From NCBI GenBank assembly GCA_030549495.1, contig JAUIRK010000337.1, positions 124,001 to 188,000 of the forward strand: DNA of 64,000 nucleotides, in the 5' to 3' direction. Shown piece by piece: positions 46,110 through 57,757 of this stretch; the first letter of the stretch is position 1, and each line of letters starts with the position of its first letter. This DNA comes from Nectonema munidae. Its lineage: Eukaryota > Nematomorpha > Nectonematoida > Nectonematidae. The position numbers were made by a program, and so were the translations under genes. Below the pieces are notes generated by a model, which saw only the letters and a list, made by a program, of their open reading frames with translations, made no database searches and was not told the origin of the DNA.

Positions 46110-46370
46110 CAGTAGCGGCTTGTGAAGAGGTGTTGTGGTGCTACAGCACCATCAATCTTTTTCTGCTTCCCCCACTATTGAACTGTTAACATATTTAACA
46201 TTCATTTTACAAGGTTCAGTTTACAATAATTTTTGGACTAAACGGTTTGGTTATCTATATTACAATCTAACTGGTTGGTTATCTAATAATTACAAATGGC
46301 ATTGGAAGCATGTTGAAAAATTATAGTTAGGTTTAGCATTTTAATGGATTGAAGCCACGAGCAGCCACTG
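46110..46370 (+). mobile_element. hAT-type MITE (~260 bp)
   Basis: The left end CAGTAGCGGCTTGTG and the right end, read inward, CAGTGGCTGCTCGTGGCTTC form imperfect terminal repeats of the CAGTGGC hAT class. GGTGTTGTGGTGCTACAGCA follows the left end. Flanking 8-mers agree only partly (last four of eight), so the duplication is decayed or the ends are off by a base. It contains no coding capacity. Confidence 0.5.
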
Positions 46371-46506
46371 CTACAGGTATATAAACTTGTTTTACAAAAA
46401 CATTTTGCTGATTTTATTAAATTAGGTTAGGTATTCTGAAAATAGAAGTAAGTAATTATTCTTGATCTAACAGTTTATCGTACTAATTTAGCCTTCAATT
46501 AAAATT

Positions 46507-46899
46507 TTGCTAAAATTATTCTGTTTATTTAGAATTTGTCTTAAAATACCTAAAAGGAAATGCAATTTTACCAGTGATATTAAAAGAGACTATCCATTTT
46601 TAAAAGAAACTGTTGATAGCAAAGTTCTTTGTAATTATTGTCAATCTGTTTTTTCAATTAGCCATGGTGGACGCTCAGATATTAAAGACCACTTTGAAAC
46701 TAAGAAACATAAATCTTCTCTTGAGACAGTAATGTTGTCATCTCGTGTGACAAACTTCTTCAAAGCTGCTTCTTCTGATGAGTCTCTACTCTTAGCAGCG
46801 AAAGAAGCTACTTTTGCGTATCACACGGCTATTCATGGACAGTCCTTCAGAAGTTCAAATTGTACCTTTAAGCTAGTTTCAAAATTATTTGAACCTTAA
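46507..46899 (+). pseudogene. BED-finger N-terminal piece of hAT transposase
   Basis: This 130-codon piece has the zinc finger CNYCQSVFSISHGGRSDIKD followed by HFETKKH (C-x2-C, H-x5-H), the DNA-binding domain of the element, then SSRVTNFFKAASSDES. The next piece overlaps its stop in another frame. The first 20 residues may be upstream sequence. Confidence 0.7.
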
Positions 46900-48365
46900 T
46901 GTGCTCTTCGAAGAACAAAAGTGAAGCAGTGGTAACGAATTGCATTGCCCCGATGATAGCTGCTGAACTACGTCAAGAATTAAATAAAGCAAATTTTATT
47001 TCGGCTTCTATTGATGCTTCGAAGAGAAATGAGATCAATATTGTTCCAGTTGTAGTTCCTTATTTTGTACCTGATGTTGGTCTGAAAGTGAAACTTTTAA
47101 AATTGACATCACTTCGAAGTAAAACAGCTGCAATATCCAGCGAATACCTGATTTCGGTTCTTGAGTAAAATGGTCTTAAAAAACATGCTGAGTTTTGTGC
47201 AGATAATTGTAGCACCAACTTTAGAGGTTTGAAAAGAAGACAGAATAATGTTTTCTTTAAAGTAAAAGAAAATATTCAAAGAAATCTGACATGGGTTGGA
47301 TGTACAGCTCACATTGTGCACAATTGCATTTAACATGCTGTAGATAATCTACCCTTAGCTGTCGAAAGCTTTGTTGTAAAAATCTACAAGTTTTTCATAT
47401 ATACAATGTTCGCGTTACAGAGCTCAAACATTACGACTTGGTTGATATTGAATATTAGAGAATTTTGCAGCACGGAAATAGAAAATTTCTTTCTTTGCTA
47501 CGAACTTTACAAAGAATACTTGAAATGTTTGAAGGATTAAGAAGTTATTTCAACTCCCAATAAGGTTGCCCTACGCTAAACAAAAACTGTTTTGAAGACC
47601 CAACTCAAGAGCTCTATTTAAAATTCGTTCATGGGCAGTTTAAATACTTCAATCAGACTATTTTAAAGCTAGAAAAAGAAAGCATCAGTGCTGTAGAAGT
47701 TGTGCTTGTCCTGTCAGAACTAAAGCAAAACGTAATTGCAAAGAAAGAAATAACTTCTTGCCATCCCAGCAATGGTGCTTCTGAGAAAGCTAGAAGAGGT
47801 AGGTGAAGTAAACGTAGAAAGGTTTTACAAAAAAGCAAGAAACTTTTATGATAAGTGTCTATCATATCTAGGTCTTTATGATGAAACTAATGAAGATTTG
47901 CATTCTCACCGTTGGGTTGACCTTAAGGCGGAATTATCGTGGGAACAAGTGCTTGAATCTACAAAAAAGATCAACGTAATCTTTAGGAAGTAGATGATTG
48001 ACAGCGACTCCTCCTTGATGAGGAAGTAGTTGTAAAAAATCATATTTCCGAATGTTGCAAGGAAGATAGGTGGCAGAAAGCATCTCTTGAACAGAAATGT
48101 CTCCAGATATTTAAAAAATTTGAAGAAAAAGACTAAGGATTCCAAATTTTGAAAAGTTAATTGAATTTATACTTTATTTACCTGGAACATCAGCTCCGGT
48201 TGAGAGAATTTTTTCCATCATGAATAACATATGGTCTGACAAAAAAGTAAAATGCTGGAGCAGAATGTGAAAGCCTTTATCACCTGCAAAATTAATTCGA
48301 ATCTTTCTTGCTGGGATTTTTACGAGAAAGTCAAATCCAACAAAACTTTTTGAGAAAAGTTTTGT
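46520..48365 (+). mobile_element. hAT transposase relic (ZBED/BED-finger type)
   Basis: Plus-strand pieces run in order: a BED finger (VLCNYCQSVF...DHFETKKHKS, 46507-46899), IAAELRQELNKANFISASID with ASKRNEI (46899-47168), ADNCSTNFRGLKRRQNN and WVGCTAHIVHNCI (about 47200-47330, catalytic core with the C/H motif), a long degraded helical insert, DLKAELSWEQVLESTKKINV (47772-47993), and the C-terminal LPGTSAPVERIFSIMNN (48180-48240) with KMLEQNVKAFITCKIN. Several stops and frameshifts interrupt it. No sure terminal repeats were found; the MITE at 46110 lies just upstream but its right end closes before the gene. Confidence 0.8.
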
Positions 48366-48674
48366 TTACAGATAAATATGATTGGGCGAATATATAAATT
48401 TATACAGTCTATATAGGTTATTTATACAGAGTATAAATAAACATGTCTGTGTATTTTTATTTTTTTTTATCTGATAAAGACATTTGTTCTGAAGCGTCCC
48501 AGTTTTTAATTGCAAAAATATGGTAAGTCTATATAAGACGAAATATCTAAAATGATGTATTGTAATACCCGACGCAAACACTATATATCGCCTAACTAAT
48601 CAAGACGTTTAATCGCTTACTCGGAAAAATAATAGTAAAACTTTTACCTAACTATAAAGCATTCTTAGCAGTTA

Positions 48675-48800
48675 AGCCTTAAAAATACCTACAATCAAGT
48701 TAGAATTGATCTTAGAGAAAGAAAATACAATACATTCGTAGCATTTGGAAAATTCTATTACTTTCGCTACATTCCTTTTGGCGTAACGAATATTATACTA
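48675..48800 (+). mobile_element. LTR-retrotransposon fossil (Ty3/Gypsy-like RT fragment)
   Basis: A short stretch of about 36 codons matches the core of a Ty3/Gypsy-type reverse transcriptase (YNQVRIDLRE ... FGKFYYFRYIPFGVTN). It is an old, broken remnant. No LTR pair, primer-binding site or other pol domain could be delimited, and the surrounding 48.6-50 kb may include further debris. Confidence 0.6.
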
Positions 48801-48879
48801 CTACTAGGGTACAAGCTTACGAATATTATACTGCTACTATATTCTTACGAATATTATACTGTTACTAGGGTACACGCTT
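48785..48879 (+). repeat. Three ~31-bp tandem units
   Basis: ACGAATATTATACT recurs at 48785, 48819 and 48847, two of the three units continuing into ACTAGGGTACA and a CTT ending. The array directly follows the retrotransposon fossil. Confidence 0.7.
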
Positions 48880-51800
48880 TGTATGATCCACTATCTCCAA
48901 AAAATCACAGAGGGTGCGAAGCATACTTGTAAGTTTTAAATATTGGACAAAATGAATATTTAATTTTTTTGAAAAGATTCACCTCTTGGGTTATTTGATA
49001 TTATTTTGCTCAACTCAAGAAGTTGATTCCTCCTTTAGTTCATTGGAAAAAGATTGACGGGACATTTAGCCGAGGAAGATTTGGACGAACTGACATTTGG
49101 CTGCAGGGAAATTTAGTTCAATGGAGATTTCTTCGATAATGTACATACAATTTGATAATTTTTGTAGACGTTACTTTTCTTTACAAATCTGCATCGAAAA
49201 AACTTCACTTTGATCAGAGAGCCAAAATTGGTCTAGCCTAAGAATTATAAGAGAAATGAAAGAAAAAAATTTCAAAATTCAACAATGGAGAATTAAACTT
49301 GTAGCATCTTGATATACTGTTAATTATAAACATAGAATACTATGACATATCGACTGTATTTTTTCACGCTTCCATGTTCCTACATTCGGTTACTCCAAAT
49401 GTGAAGAAATTCATAGTTCTATTTGCCATTCTGGTGTCACAAGATGAATGCCATTCATAAGAATGTATAATTTACTCTACTCGGTTTAAGATGTAAAAGA
49501 TGTTTGTAGAAAATTTAGATCACTTATCGAACATAGGCCATCTTTATATTATCCTCATCGTCAAAACATAATTATAAGAGAAGCAAGAATGGTATAGATT
49601 ATCCATAGACGTCAAAGATCGTCACAACCAAACTTTAATAAAAGAGTTATACATTTCCATAAGATTCCCCAAAATAAATTGAGAAATTATTGATGAATAT
49701 GTTTCTATGTTTATCCCTTCCAACTCTTGTATAGGTTGAAGCTTTTAAAAGATTTGAATTTGGTCATCTTTAAGTAAAGATAGTGTTGTTCGTTTCAGGT
49801 AAACGCCTAAAAACTGAGTTTCGTGTTTTTCATTTTTCGATCATTGATTGGTCTTATATACATATTAGAAATAATAGGCAAGCAGCACAGATTTATCTTC
49901 CACCTATAAGGCTGTTTGTTTATTCCATTAGATAGGAGTAGGACACTTGCAACAGAAGTTCTGTCCTCAACACGTTCAAGTACTTTGATTTGCCCTTTAT
50001 CAGGTTAAAGATTTCTGTTCATATTTATGTATTTTCTACATGTTGTTCGAAGATCGATTCTAATGAGTTTTAGTTTTATATTGATTAGATTTTGTATGTA
50101 ATGTATTTCCTTTAAGGACTTTGCGAAAATTGACTTTCATATCATTACATAACTTACTAAAAATTCTTTAATTTTTTCCATGAGCAAAGATAAAATTTTT
50201 TATTTTCACATAAGAAATAGCCTAATTCTAGCATCCTTCGTTGTGAATTACACATTAAATTGCATACAGTCTCTTTATATATGTGAAATTCTACGTACAG
50301 TGTCGCGGACGTGACTTGTTTGGTGGGATCACGTTTCAATGATTTAAACACGACCTTCGTTTCTTCACAACATTCAACCATAAATTCTTTCTTTCTTTCT
50401 AGGAAAATGTTTCGTGCTGTTGTTTTTACTTCTAGTTGGTGTCAACAGAAAGTATGTTTAAATATTGTTTTAGCTTCTATGTATGATAACCTACAGTATA
50501 CAATTAACTTCTTTTTCTTTCTTATAATGATATCGTCTAGTTGAGTGCCAATTAAAACATGGCAGCATATTTAGCAGAATGGACATTTGACCGACGTACA
50601 TTATGCTGAGAATATTTTGTATTATTTTTTAATATTTATATTTATTTATTTATTTTATTAATTTATATTTTTTGGTTTTTTTGATAGGCTTTTTTAATAC
50701 TTTTCATTAATTTATTTTAAAAATATTTCCCAATTTGAATATATTTTTTTACATCGACAACAATATTTTTTTGAATTTTGAATATTTTCAAGAAATTTTT
50801 TGACTTTTTAAAACTGTAATTTTTTAAATTTATTTTGATCAAAAAAAGGTATTCGGCAAAATAACAAAAATTTTGAAACCCAAAGATTCAACACAATTCG
50901 AATTTTGTTAAAACGGCATGTCTATTCTTTGTTTTTACAAAATTGCCGACGCCAACAAAATTAAAAAGTTTCACTTTTTGCAAATATATTTTAGAAATGA
51001 CATTATCTCACCTACTTTAAGCCAGAAAAATCTCTTATTCTTTTTATATAATGTTATTTTAGAAACGACATTATCTAACCCTAAACCTAAGCCCAAAATC
51101 TCTCATTATTTTTCTAATTCTCCCTAACCCTTTTCAAAAACAGAGATGACTGATGGTTATAATCGTAGTCATATCCAAATATCCTTAGTCTAACCCAAAA
51201 AAACGCTAAAATTGATTTCACAAGTCGTTGAAATATTAAAAAACTGTTGAATTTAATACTATGTTAGATTGTACAATGTTTAAAAGCAAAAGAATATTTT
51301 AAACTACCCATTATATATAAACCCTTGGAAAACGCTTGGCTAAATTCAGAGATTATTTACTTTTAACTTCCAAGGTAGCAAAATTATTATAGGTATTTTT
51401 AGAAAATTCCTAACAACTTTCATGTCATAAGAAGAGTACGTTTTTTCAATTAAAAAGATCAAAGCGTGTATTATTTACTGCTATGTTTTTGAACCAAACT
51501 TTGCATTGCAAGTATAGGGAGGTGATTAGATTTTCTCAAGTTTCATCGAAATTTAAATTTTTATGGAAAATTGTTCTCGAGAGATTTTTCTAATTTGGAT
51601 GTTTTTTTAGAAATTATTTCCATTTCACAATAGTAAGATTATCATCTAACATTTTTAAATTGAAAAATATGTTTCATGGTCGATTTTAGTACATATAATT
51701 TCAAAAGTTACAAAAAATGTTAATTTTTCGGTAAAGTCATTCCAAATTAGATTGTTATAAGAGATTTATAATTATACTTATAGTACCTAACTTTTTATGT

Positions 51801-52330
51801 TAAACTCGTTTTTCTTACAAAAAAGTGAACTTTAAATTTGTATAACAAATTTTTTGGAAAATATTTCTTTTTTTAAAACAACTACTACACTATTTGGCGC
51901 ACAAGAAAAAGAACTTTCTGATGATAACAATTAATCTTATAAAAATATCAAAATCTTAAAATATGGTAACTATAGGAAAAAGTGATGATCAAAATTCTTA
52001 TTCCTATATAAAAGGGAAATTTTTTTATCTTCTATCAACATTTTACTGAAAAATGTTAACTCTAAGTGAGTTTTTTTTATTTTTCATTATTTTTACTCTT
52101 AGATATATGGTAGTTTGGCAAAACCACGTATATATATATATTATATACATTATGCTTTTTTGTTTTTGCAAGACCTTTGATGCACTGATCTGGCAAACGC
52201 TATACTTGGTATGCTATACATTTGTTTCTTTTTTTTGTTTCCCGTGATCTTACACGGCCATTGATATTAAAATGATTCTAATAATCTACCATGAATAAAT
52301 GTTTAGTCGCAAAATCATAGGATAATAAAA
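48880..52330. other. A+T-rich region, probable transposon debris
   Basis: No convincing gene. GACATTTAGCCGAGGAAGAT and related GGACATTT-type words at 49057-49105, and GCAGAATGGACATTTGACCG at 50575-50594, resemble each other and may be remains of one repeat family. A GTGTCGCGGACGTGACTTG word at 50300 is richer in G+C than its surroundings. The rest is low-complexity A+T. Confidence 0.35.
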
Positions 52331-52338
52331 GTTGCTAA

Positions 52339-52672
52339 ACCCCAATAACGACCAGAGTCAACTATAGTCGACTTTATAAAAATATAAAGATATCGTCTTA
52401 TATATACCTTTTTTACTTCTAAAGTGTCTTTTTTAGTTTAAAATTGTCTTTTTTCAATTCTAATTAGTCTTTTTTAGGTCCTAAATGGTCTTTTTTCTAT
52501 TTTATTTTGTATTTTAGAAAGAGCGTTTAGAAGTTAAAAAAAGACATTTTAGAACTTAAAAAAGAGAAATTAGAACTTAAAAAAGGCAAATGAGAATGGA
52601 AAAAAGACAATTTAGAACTAAAAAAAATGATAAGTAAAAATGGTATATATGATTATTCCTGTCGATAACCGG
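52339..52672 (-). mobile_element. TTAA MITE copy d, split by a foldback element
   Basis: The left half CCCAATAACGACCAGAGTCA ... GTCGACTTTAT and the right half GATTATTCCTGTCGATAACC GG (before TTAA at 52673-52676) are the two sides of the MITE. A foldback element sits between ATATAT words at 52401 and 52645. Confidence 0.65.
52400..52650. mobile_element. Foldback element 1
   Basis: Two long arms are inverted to each other: TATATACCTTTTTTACTTCT on the left and its mirror AGTAAAAATGGTATATAT on the right. Each arm is made of about 20-25-bp units of the type TTCTAAATTGTCTTTTTTAG (left) or its complement (right), with a short loop near 52500-52515. No coding capacity. Confidence 0.7.
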
Positions 52673-52676
52673 TTAA

Positions 52677-54849
52677 AAGTTAAATTTCTCTATTTCAAAA
52701 TTATCAGTTAAAAATTATTTGCTAATTTCAATTAATATATTCAATCAAAAAAACAAAAGGAATAAAAGAAGCCATTTTGGAGAAATGATTGTAAAATATG
52801 GATGAAGATTTTCAAGCTACGAAGATAATAATCATACCAGATTCTTAACTTTCACCGATTTTATTAATTTTCCTCGCTACGGGAGTTTTTATAGTGTGAG
52901 CTACACCCCTATATCTTTTATTCTTCCTTACTGAGGTAGTCAAAAAGCTTTTATACTTTAAGCTGTTTTGCTCTTCAAAAGTCTTTGATTTGAAGGATAC
53001 CTTGTCAATTTATTCCAGAGCAATGAGCTTGAATATAATTTAATTATTGATAATCTTAATTAAGGCAGTACCAATTAGTTACTTAACTATTTTAATTGCT
53101 TGCAACGCAGAACTTGTGCTTTTTTTACATTTACATGCATGCGTGTAGGAAAAGAGCTTGCTTCGAATTATTATTATCTTTGTCGGGTGTACTGCGTGAA
53201 CGGGTGTTGTTAAGTCTCTTACCTGGATATAGTAGTTAGAACTAGTACAAAAATATTATTGAACTCTTTTTATAACTTCATCTAACTAAATAATCACATA
53301 ATTATATAAACACTCCCTTCTCCCTATCTCCCCCTCTATGCACGCATCATACTTATTTATTTAGTGCGCTATACGTGTAAAGCTGAGGCAGGCGTTGTGT
53401 TTTGTTAACTTTTGCCTATACAAACTAATTTCACATCCTCATCAAAAGACTTCTTGAATTTCATATGTATGTATATAACAAAAAGAACCCAGTAGATAGG
53501 GAGTAGGACCAATACGATAAGATATTGTTATATGGTTTTATGCGTCGCGCACGTAATTTAATACAGTTTCACCTAAATATCATGTAAAGGCTTTGTGCTT
53601 GCGTTCTTGACGGAATAACCACCATATTAAAAAGAGTATTACGTTTTTTTATAGAAGAAGAGTATAAGCAAATTATTATGTCATTAGTGTTTTTGCTGAG
53701 CTATTCAACTAAGGTTCGCATATTTTTAACGAAATTTGGGACAGAAGAGCCAATGACCTGCAACACTTATCAAAGGAAATCTATTTCAATACACGATTGT
53801 GCTCACTTCAAATATTATCATAATGCAATACATTTTTGGAAAAGCGATTTTCTATATTTCTCAACTAAAATTGTTTATAGTTTATTTTTTTTTACTATTT
53901 TGGCTATTATTTTGTAAAGTGATGCCGTAATACTGTTAAAATTAACTTTAAAAATATTTTTAACCACTTTTATATTTTTTTTTTAAATTTTAATCCATTA
54001 TGTGTATATTAAATTCAGTATTTTTTATGGTTTAACAAATTTTCAAAACTTTTTATTTTTCTTCCAATAAGCCCTCAATTCATATAAGATTATATATAAA
54101 AAATTAATTTGCCAAAAATTGGCAGTTAAACTTTCCTTAATTATTACAAAGCTCAATAACTCATAAATAGTAATTTTACTATTTGAAAATAAATTATATA
54201 GTAAAATATTGATATACTATTTATATAGGTAAAATTACTATCAAAAATGGAAAAAAATTGTAGATAAAATTATTTGAATAACATTTTTTAAAAAGCTTTG
54301 TTTTTTTTTCAACTTTTACTAAATATTAAATCCCTTGATAATTTCACCCATTCTGATTATTAAAATAATTGTAAATTATTTTAATTGCGTATAGAATGTA
54401 TAATCTTAATTAGAAGTAGTCTTGTATTCGATAATCATCACTAACTTAACATTCTATGAAAAACCACTTTCAGCTATATTTAAGAGTTATTAGTTTCACT
54501 TTGTGTGTTCAAATCACTATGAGAATATTTGAGGTTCTCTACGTGTGATTTGAACTGGCATCCATTAGCTGTGCGTGAGTATCAACCAACTAGCCATCAA
54601 CGGTTAGCTTTGATCGTCTTTGTTTACTTTTAGGTTTGTACACATAATTCAAAATGATTCGTTTCCGTATATCAATGCATAAAAGTGTTGTAAAAGTTTT
54701 CTACTAAAAATATTCATCGCGGATTTGCGACGATGTCATAACCTTCATACCCACCACCACCCGCTGGCCTCCATATGAATTGTGATTTCGATCTATAGTT
54801 CTATTTATGTGAAAAACTAAATTATTCATTTGGAAAACGTGAGATGTTC
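52677..54849. other. A+T-rich intergenic stretch
   Basis: No gene or repeat structure I can support. The 79-codon frame at 53678-53917 has no recognisable domain. Confidence 0.4.
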
Positions 54850-54852
54850 ATT

Positions 54853-55075
54853 AGAGTGACAAATCAAAAGGGTGATATAATTTGTCACTCTTAAAATAGC
54901 GATTAAAAGAGCGACAAAACAAAAAAGTTTTTTTATGTAAGGATAGGTAGGTAAGTAAAACTTTTGAATTTTTGTATATTTTGTCACTCTTTTGATGTCA
55001 CTCTTTTGAATTTTTGTATATTTTGTCACTCCTTTGTCATGTCACTCTTTTGATTTGTCACTCTTTTGATAATAA
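54853..55075. mobile_element. Small inverted-repeat element with GTCACTC units
   Basis: AGAGTGACAAATCAAAAGGG at 54853 is mirrored by TTTGATTTGTCACTCTTTTG near 55048-55067. Several copies of TTTGTCACTCTTTTGAT and of the 20-mer beginning TTGAATTTTTGTATATTTTG are scattered between the ends. No coding capacity. Outer limits and target duplication are unclear. Confidence 0.55.
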
Positions 55076-55342
55076 CCCTTTGAAAACATATATATTTTAT
55101 AAATAAAAGTTCACTTCTAATTTTTTTGAGAAATGTTTTCTTGTGTCTTTTTTACGTTTTATTCATGAGACTACCTTTATTATATGGCTGAATCAAATAC
55201 ATATTTTTATAAGTCAAATACAAATTCAAACGCTAATGTTCGGCACATTTGCGTTGCTTTTGGAAGATGGACTCACAAAAAAGATTTTATGCAGGCTAGC
55301 ATATTTTACTATATATATATAGAAATATAAGTATAATTATGT

Positions 55343-55678
55343 TTATATACCATTTTTAGTTCTATTTTGTCTTTTTGCAATTATAAACAAATAATCTCAT
55401 GTGTTTTTGAAATAATGTTAAGTCAATTAAATAGAGGTTGCTAAATGAAAGTCGAAACTTTAATAAAGAAAGTAAAAAATTTTAAAAAATTCAAAAAAAT
55501 AAAAATTTGTAATAATTTAATTGCTAATTCATTGCCAAAATTAAATTGAGATAGTATTGCAAAAAGACAAAATATAATTGCCAAAAGACAAAATAGGATT
55601 GCAAACAGAAAAAATAGAATTGCAAAAGGACAAAATAGAATTGCAAAAGAACAACATAGAACTAAAAATGGTATATAT
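55343..55678. mobile_element. Foldback element 2
   Basis: TATATACCATTTTTAGTTCT at 55344 and its mirror AGAACTAAAAATGGTATATA ending at 55677 form the outer ends, almost the same ends as foldback 1. The right arm contains about five units of GACAAAATAGAATTGCAAAA. A single left-arm fragment of the same kind lies at 58834-58890. Confidence 0.75.
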
Positions 55679-56882
55679 GCACGAATTCTAAACTAATATA
55701 AATACAAATAGACAAATTCTTTTATTTCTGGGTCTAAGAATGCAGATAAAAATACTCGTATTCCAGAATCCAAGGATACAAATAAAAATCTTGATCAAAT
55801 TATTCAAAAAAAACTCAGCAGATACGAACTATACACAATACATATCTTCATTTATACAAATAAGAGATGTAAAAAAATTAACTAAAGCCTAAGAATAAAG
55901 CAAATTTATCCTTCCCAACTGGAAAAACTTTGTAAAATGGAGACAGTAAAGTAAAAAGGGAATTGCTTGCTAACAAATAAAGTGAGATCCGGCATTAAAA
56001 TGAAGCACATTTTTAGATTATTTTTCCACATTATTTTACATGGCGTAGAAACATTAAATTTAAAAAAAGTCTACGCAGAAGTACACATTTTTATGACTAA
56101 AGAAACAGATCAGAAACATACAACTCATTCACTGAAGCAGAGACACATGCATACTTACAGATAAACACACACACACACCTCACAAATTACTAAAATAAAA
56201 AATGAACCAAATAATCTAAGTACTTTTCACTGGTATATATTATTATACAATGTTTTTACAATGCGCAGTGCAAATCACTTTAAATTTCCAATCGATTTTA
56301 TTGGTTGAATTTTATCTCAAAGTCTTTTTTAATGCTGTTTCAAAAGATATGTCATTGAAAAAGGAATCAATAAGCTTCTTTCCTAGTTTTGGTTATATAA
56401 GCAAGTACTACATCCAAAACATGTTTGATGTTATATTTTCAAGACCATAGTTTAAATTTATACCTTCTTCTTGATATCTTTAAAAAAGGCGTATTAATCC
56501 ATTTGACTTATTGTTTCTGCGTTAATGAAAGCAAACGTTAAATAGGGATTAGTCAAATTCGTCTGCTTGGCGTGAAATAAAATGAGTTTGCTCAAAATTA
56601 AATAAAATATATATAACTGAAAAATAACTTTAACATGTTTTTTATTTACTTTGAAAAAAACTTCCTCTTTTCTCATTTCGTGTTTTTGTTTCGGCCTAAA
56701 GGCGACGACCCGTTTAAGAATACCTTGTTAAAGTTTACGCATATAAAATTAGGACACAAGGATATAAAATAAAAAGCACATATGTGATATTTGAATATTT
56801 TGCTTGTTTTTGAATCAATAGAAATAAAAGAGAGTAGTTAAATATAAATATTTTTCTTATTCATAATTTTACTCCTATAAAA
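55679..56882. other. A+T-rich intergenic stretch
   Basis: Only a short CA microsatellite (56165-56179) stands out. Open frames here are short and without domain signal. Confidence 0.4.
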
Positions 56883-57190
56883 GAGAGGTCACCAAACTAC
56901 GGCCTGTGGGCCATATCCCACCCACTTTATCTGGACCATAAGTTTGATAGGTGTTACAAAATACGTATTTTTCAAATATATTGTGTTCATTTCCACTTTT
57001 TATGTATCCTCAGTGTATCAACTTTGTCACATCCATAGGAAAAACATCGAAATTTTTGCTTTCTTTTGCTTTAAACAAGTATTAATACGAATTTCATAAT
57101 GCTATGTTTTTTAACTTTTCAATATTTCGGCCCGCGTTTTTTAAATTTTCGGTATTCCGACTCGCCTTAAGAAAAGTTTGGTAATCCCTG
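56883..57190 (+). mobile_element. hAT-type MITE (~308 bp)
   Basis: The left end GAGGTCACCAAACTACGGCC TGTGGGCC and the right end, read inward, CAGGGATTACCAAACTTTTC are the classical hAT pattern. Flanking 8-mers CTATAAAA (56875-56882) and CTCTAAAA (57191-57198) agree at seven of eight positions. No coding sequence. Confidence 0.7.
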
Positions 57191-57229
57191 CTCTAAAACA
57201 TGACAATGGATCATGGTTTAGGATTTTGA

Positions 57230-57500
57230 AAAAGTTGCAGAAGGTTTCAAGAAGGATTTTTGGATTTGAAAAATGATTTAGCAGTTTATAATCTCTATAT
57301 ACAATCCACATCCTTTTAAAGAATTTTGGACCCGTGTGATTGCTAGCAACACGAATATTTCAAAATTTGTGGCTCGACATATCTTTTGTCCTTCACAATT
57401 AACTTGCCTGTGTGAGAGTTGATTTTTAGTCCGTTGAACATCAAACTTAAGCAGAAGGGTACTTTTCTAAATTTGAAAGTTTTGTAAACCAAATTTTTAA
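57230..57500 (+). pseudogene. hAT transposase C-terminal remnant
   Basis: The plus strand reads FKEFWTRVIASNTNISKFVA, RHIFCPSQLTCLCES, an in-frame stop, then FLVR and further decayed sequence. This parallels the C terminus of GTF2IRD2-like hAT transposases (...LrkfA...GSTYLCExxFSxMk). It lies next to the MITE at 56883-57190 but is not inside its ends. Confidence 0.5.
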
Positions 57501-57611
57501 AATTGACTCAACAAAGTCCTGAATTCAATAATCAAGATTTTTTGATGTGACAGTTTGATAAATGATTTGGTAAAATTCATTATGGTAATTTTAAAAAAGA
57601 GATTAAGATAT

Positions 57612-57757
57612 CCTAGTTAGTTTCGGCAAGAGATTGCCTTCTTCAGAAGAAAAAAATTTCATGGCTGAATATAACTAACTAACGAGTTTGGATAGTGGTG
57701 TTCACGCATAAATCTTTTTCCTTCTGAAGAAGGCAGTCGCTTGCCAAATCTGGTGAG
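57612..57757. mobile_element. Short hairpin MITE
   Basis: TTTCGGCAAGAGATTGCCTT CTTCAGAAG (57621-57649) and CTTCTGAAGAAGGCAGTCGC TTGCCAAA (57721-57748) are near-perfect inverted arms around a 70-bp loop. No coding capacity and no clear target duplication. Confidence 0.6.

Noticed and set aside
50290-50320. DNA transposon end around GTCGCGGACGTGAC
   Set aside because: A G+C-rich word that looked like a terminal repeat, but no inverted partner or target duplication was found nearby.
53678-53917. 79-codon plus-strand frame
   Set aside because: Hydrophobic end and no domain or splice support; consistent with chance in A+T-rich sequence.
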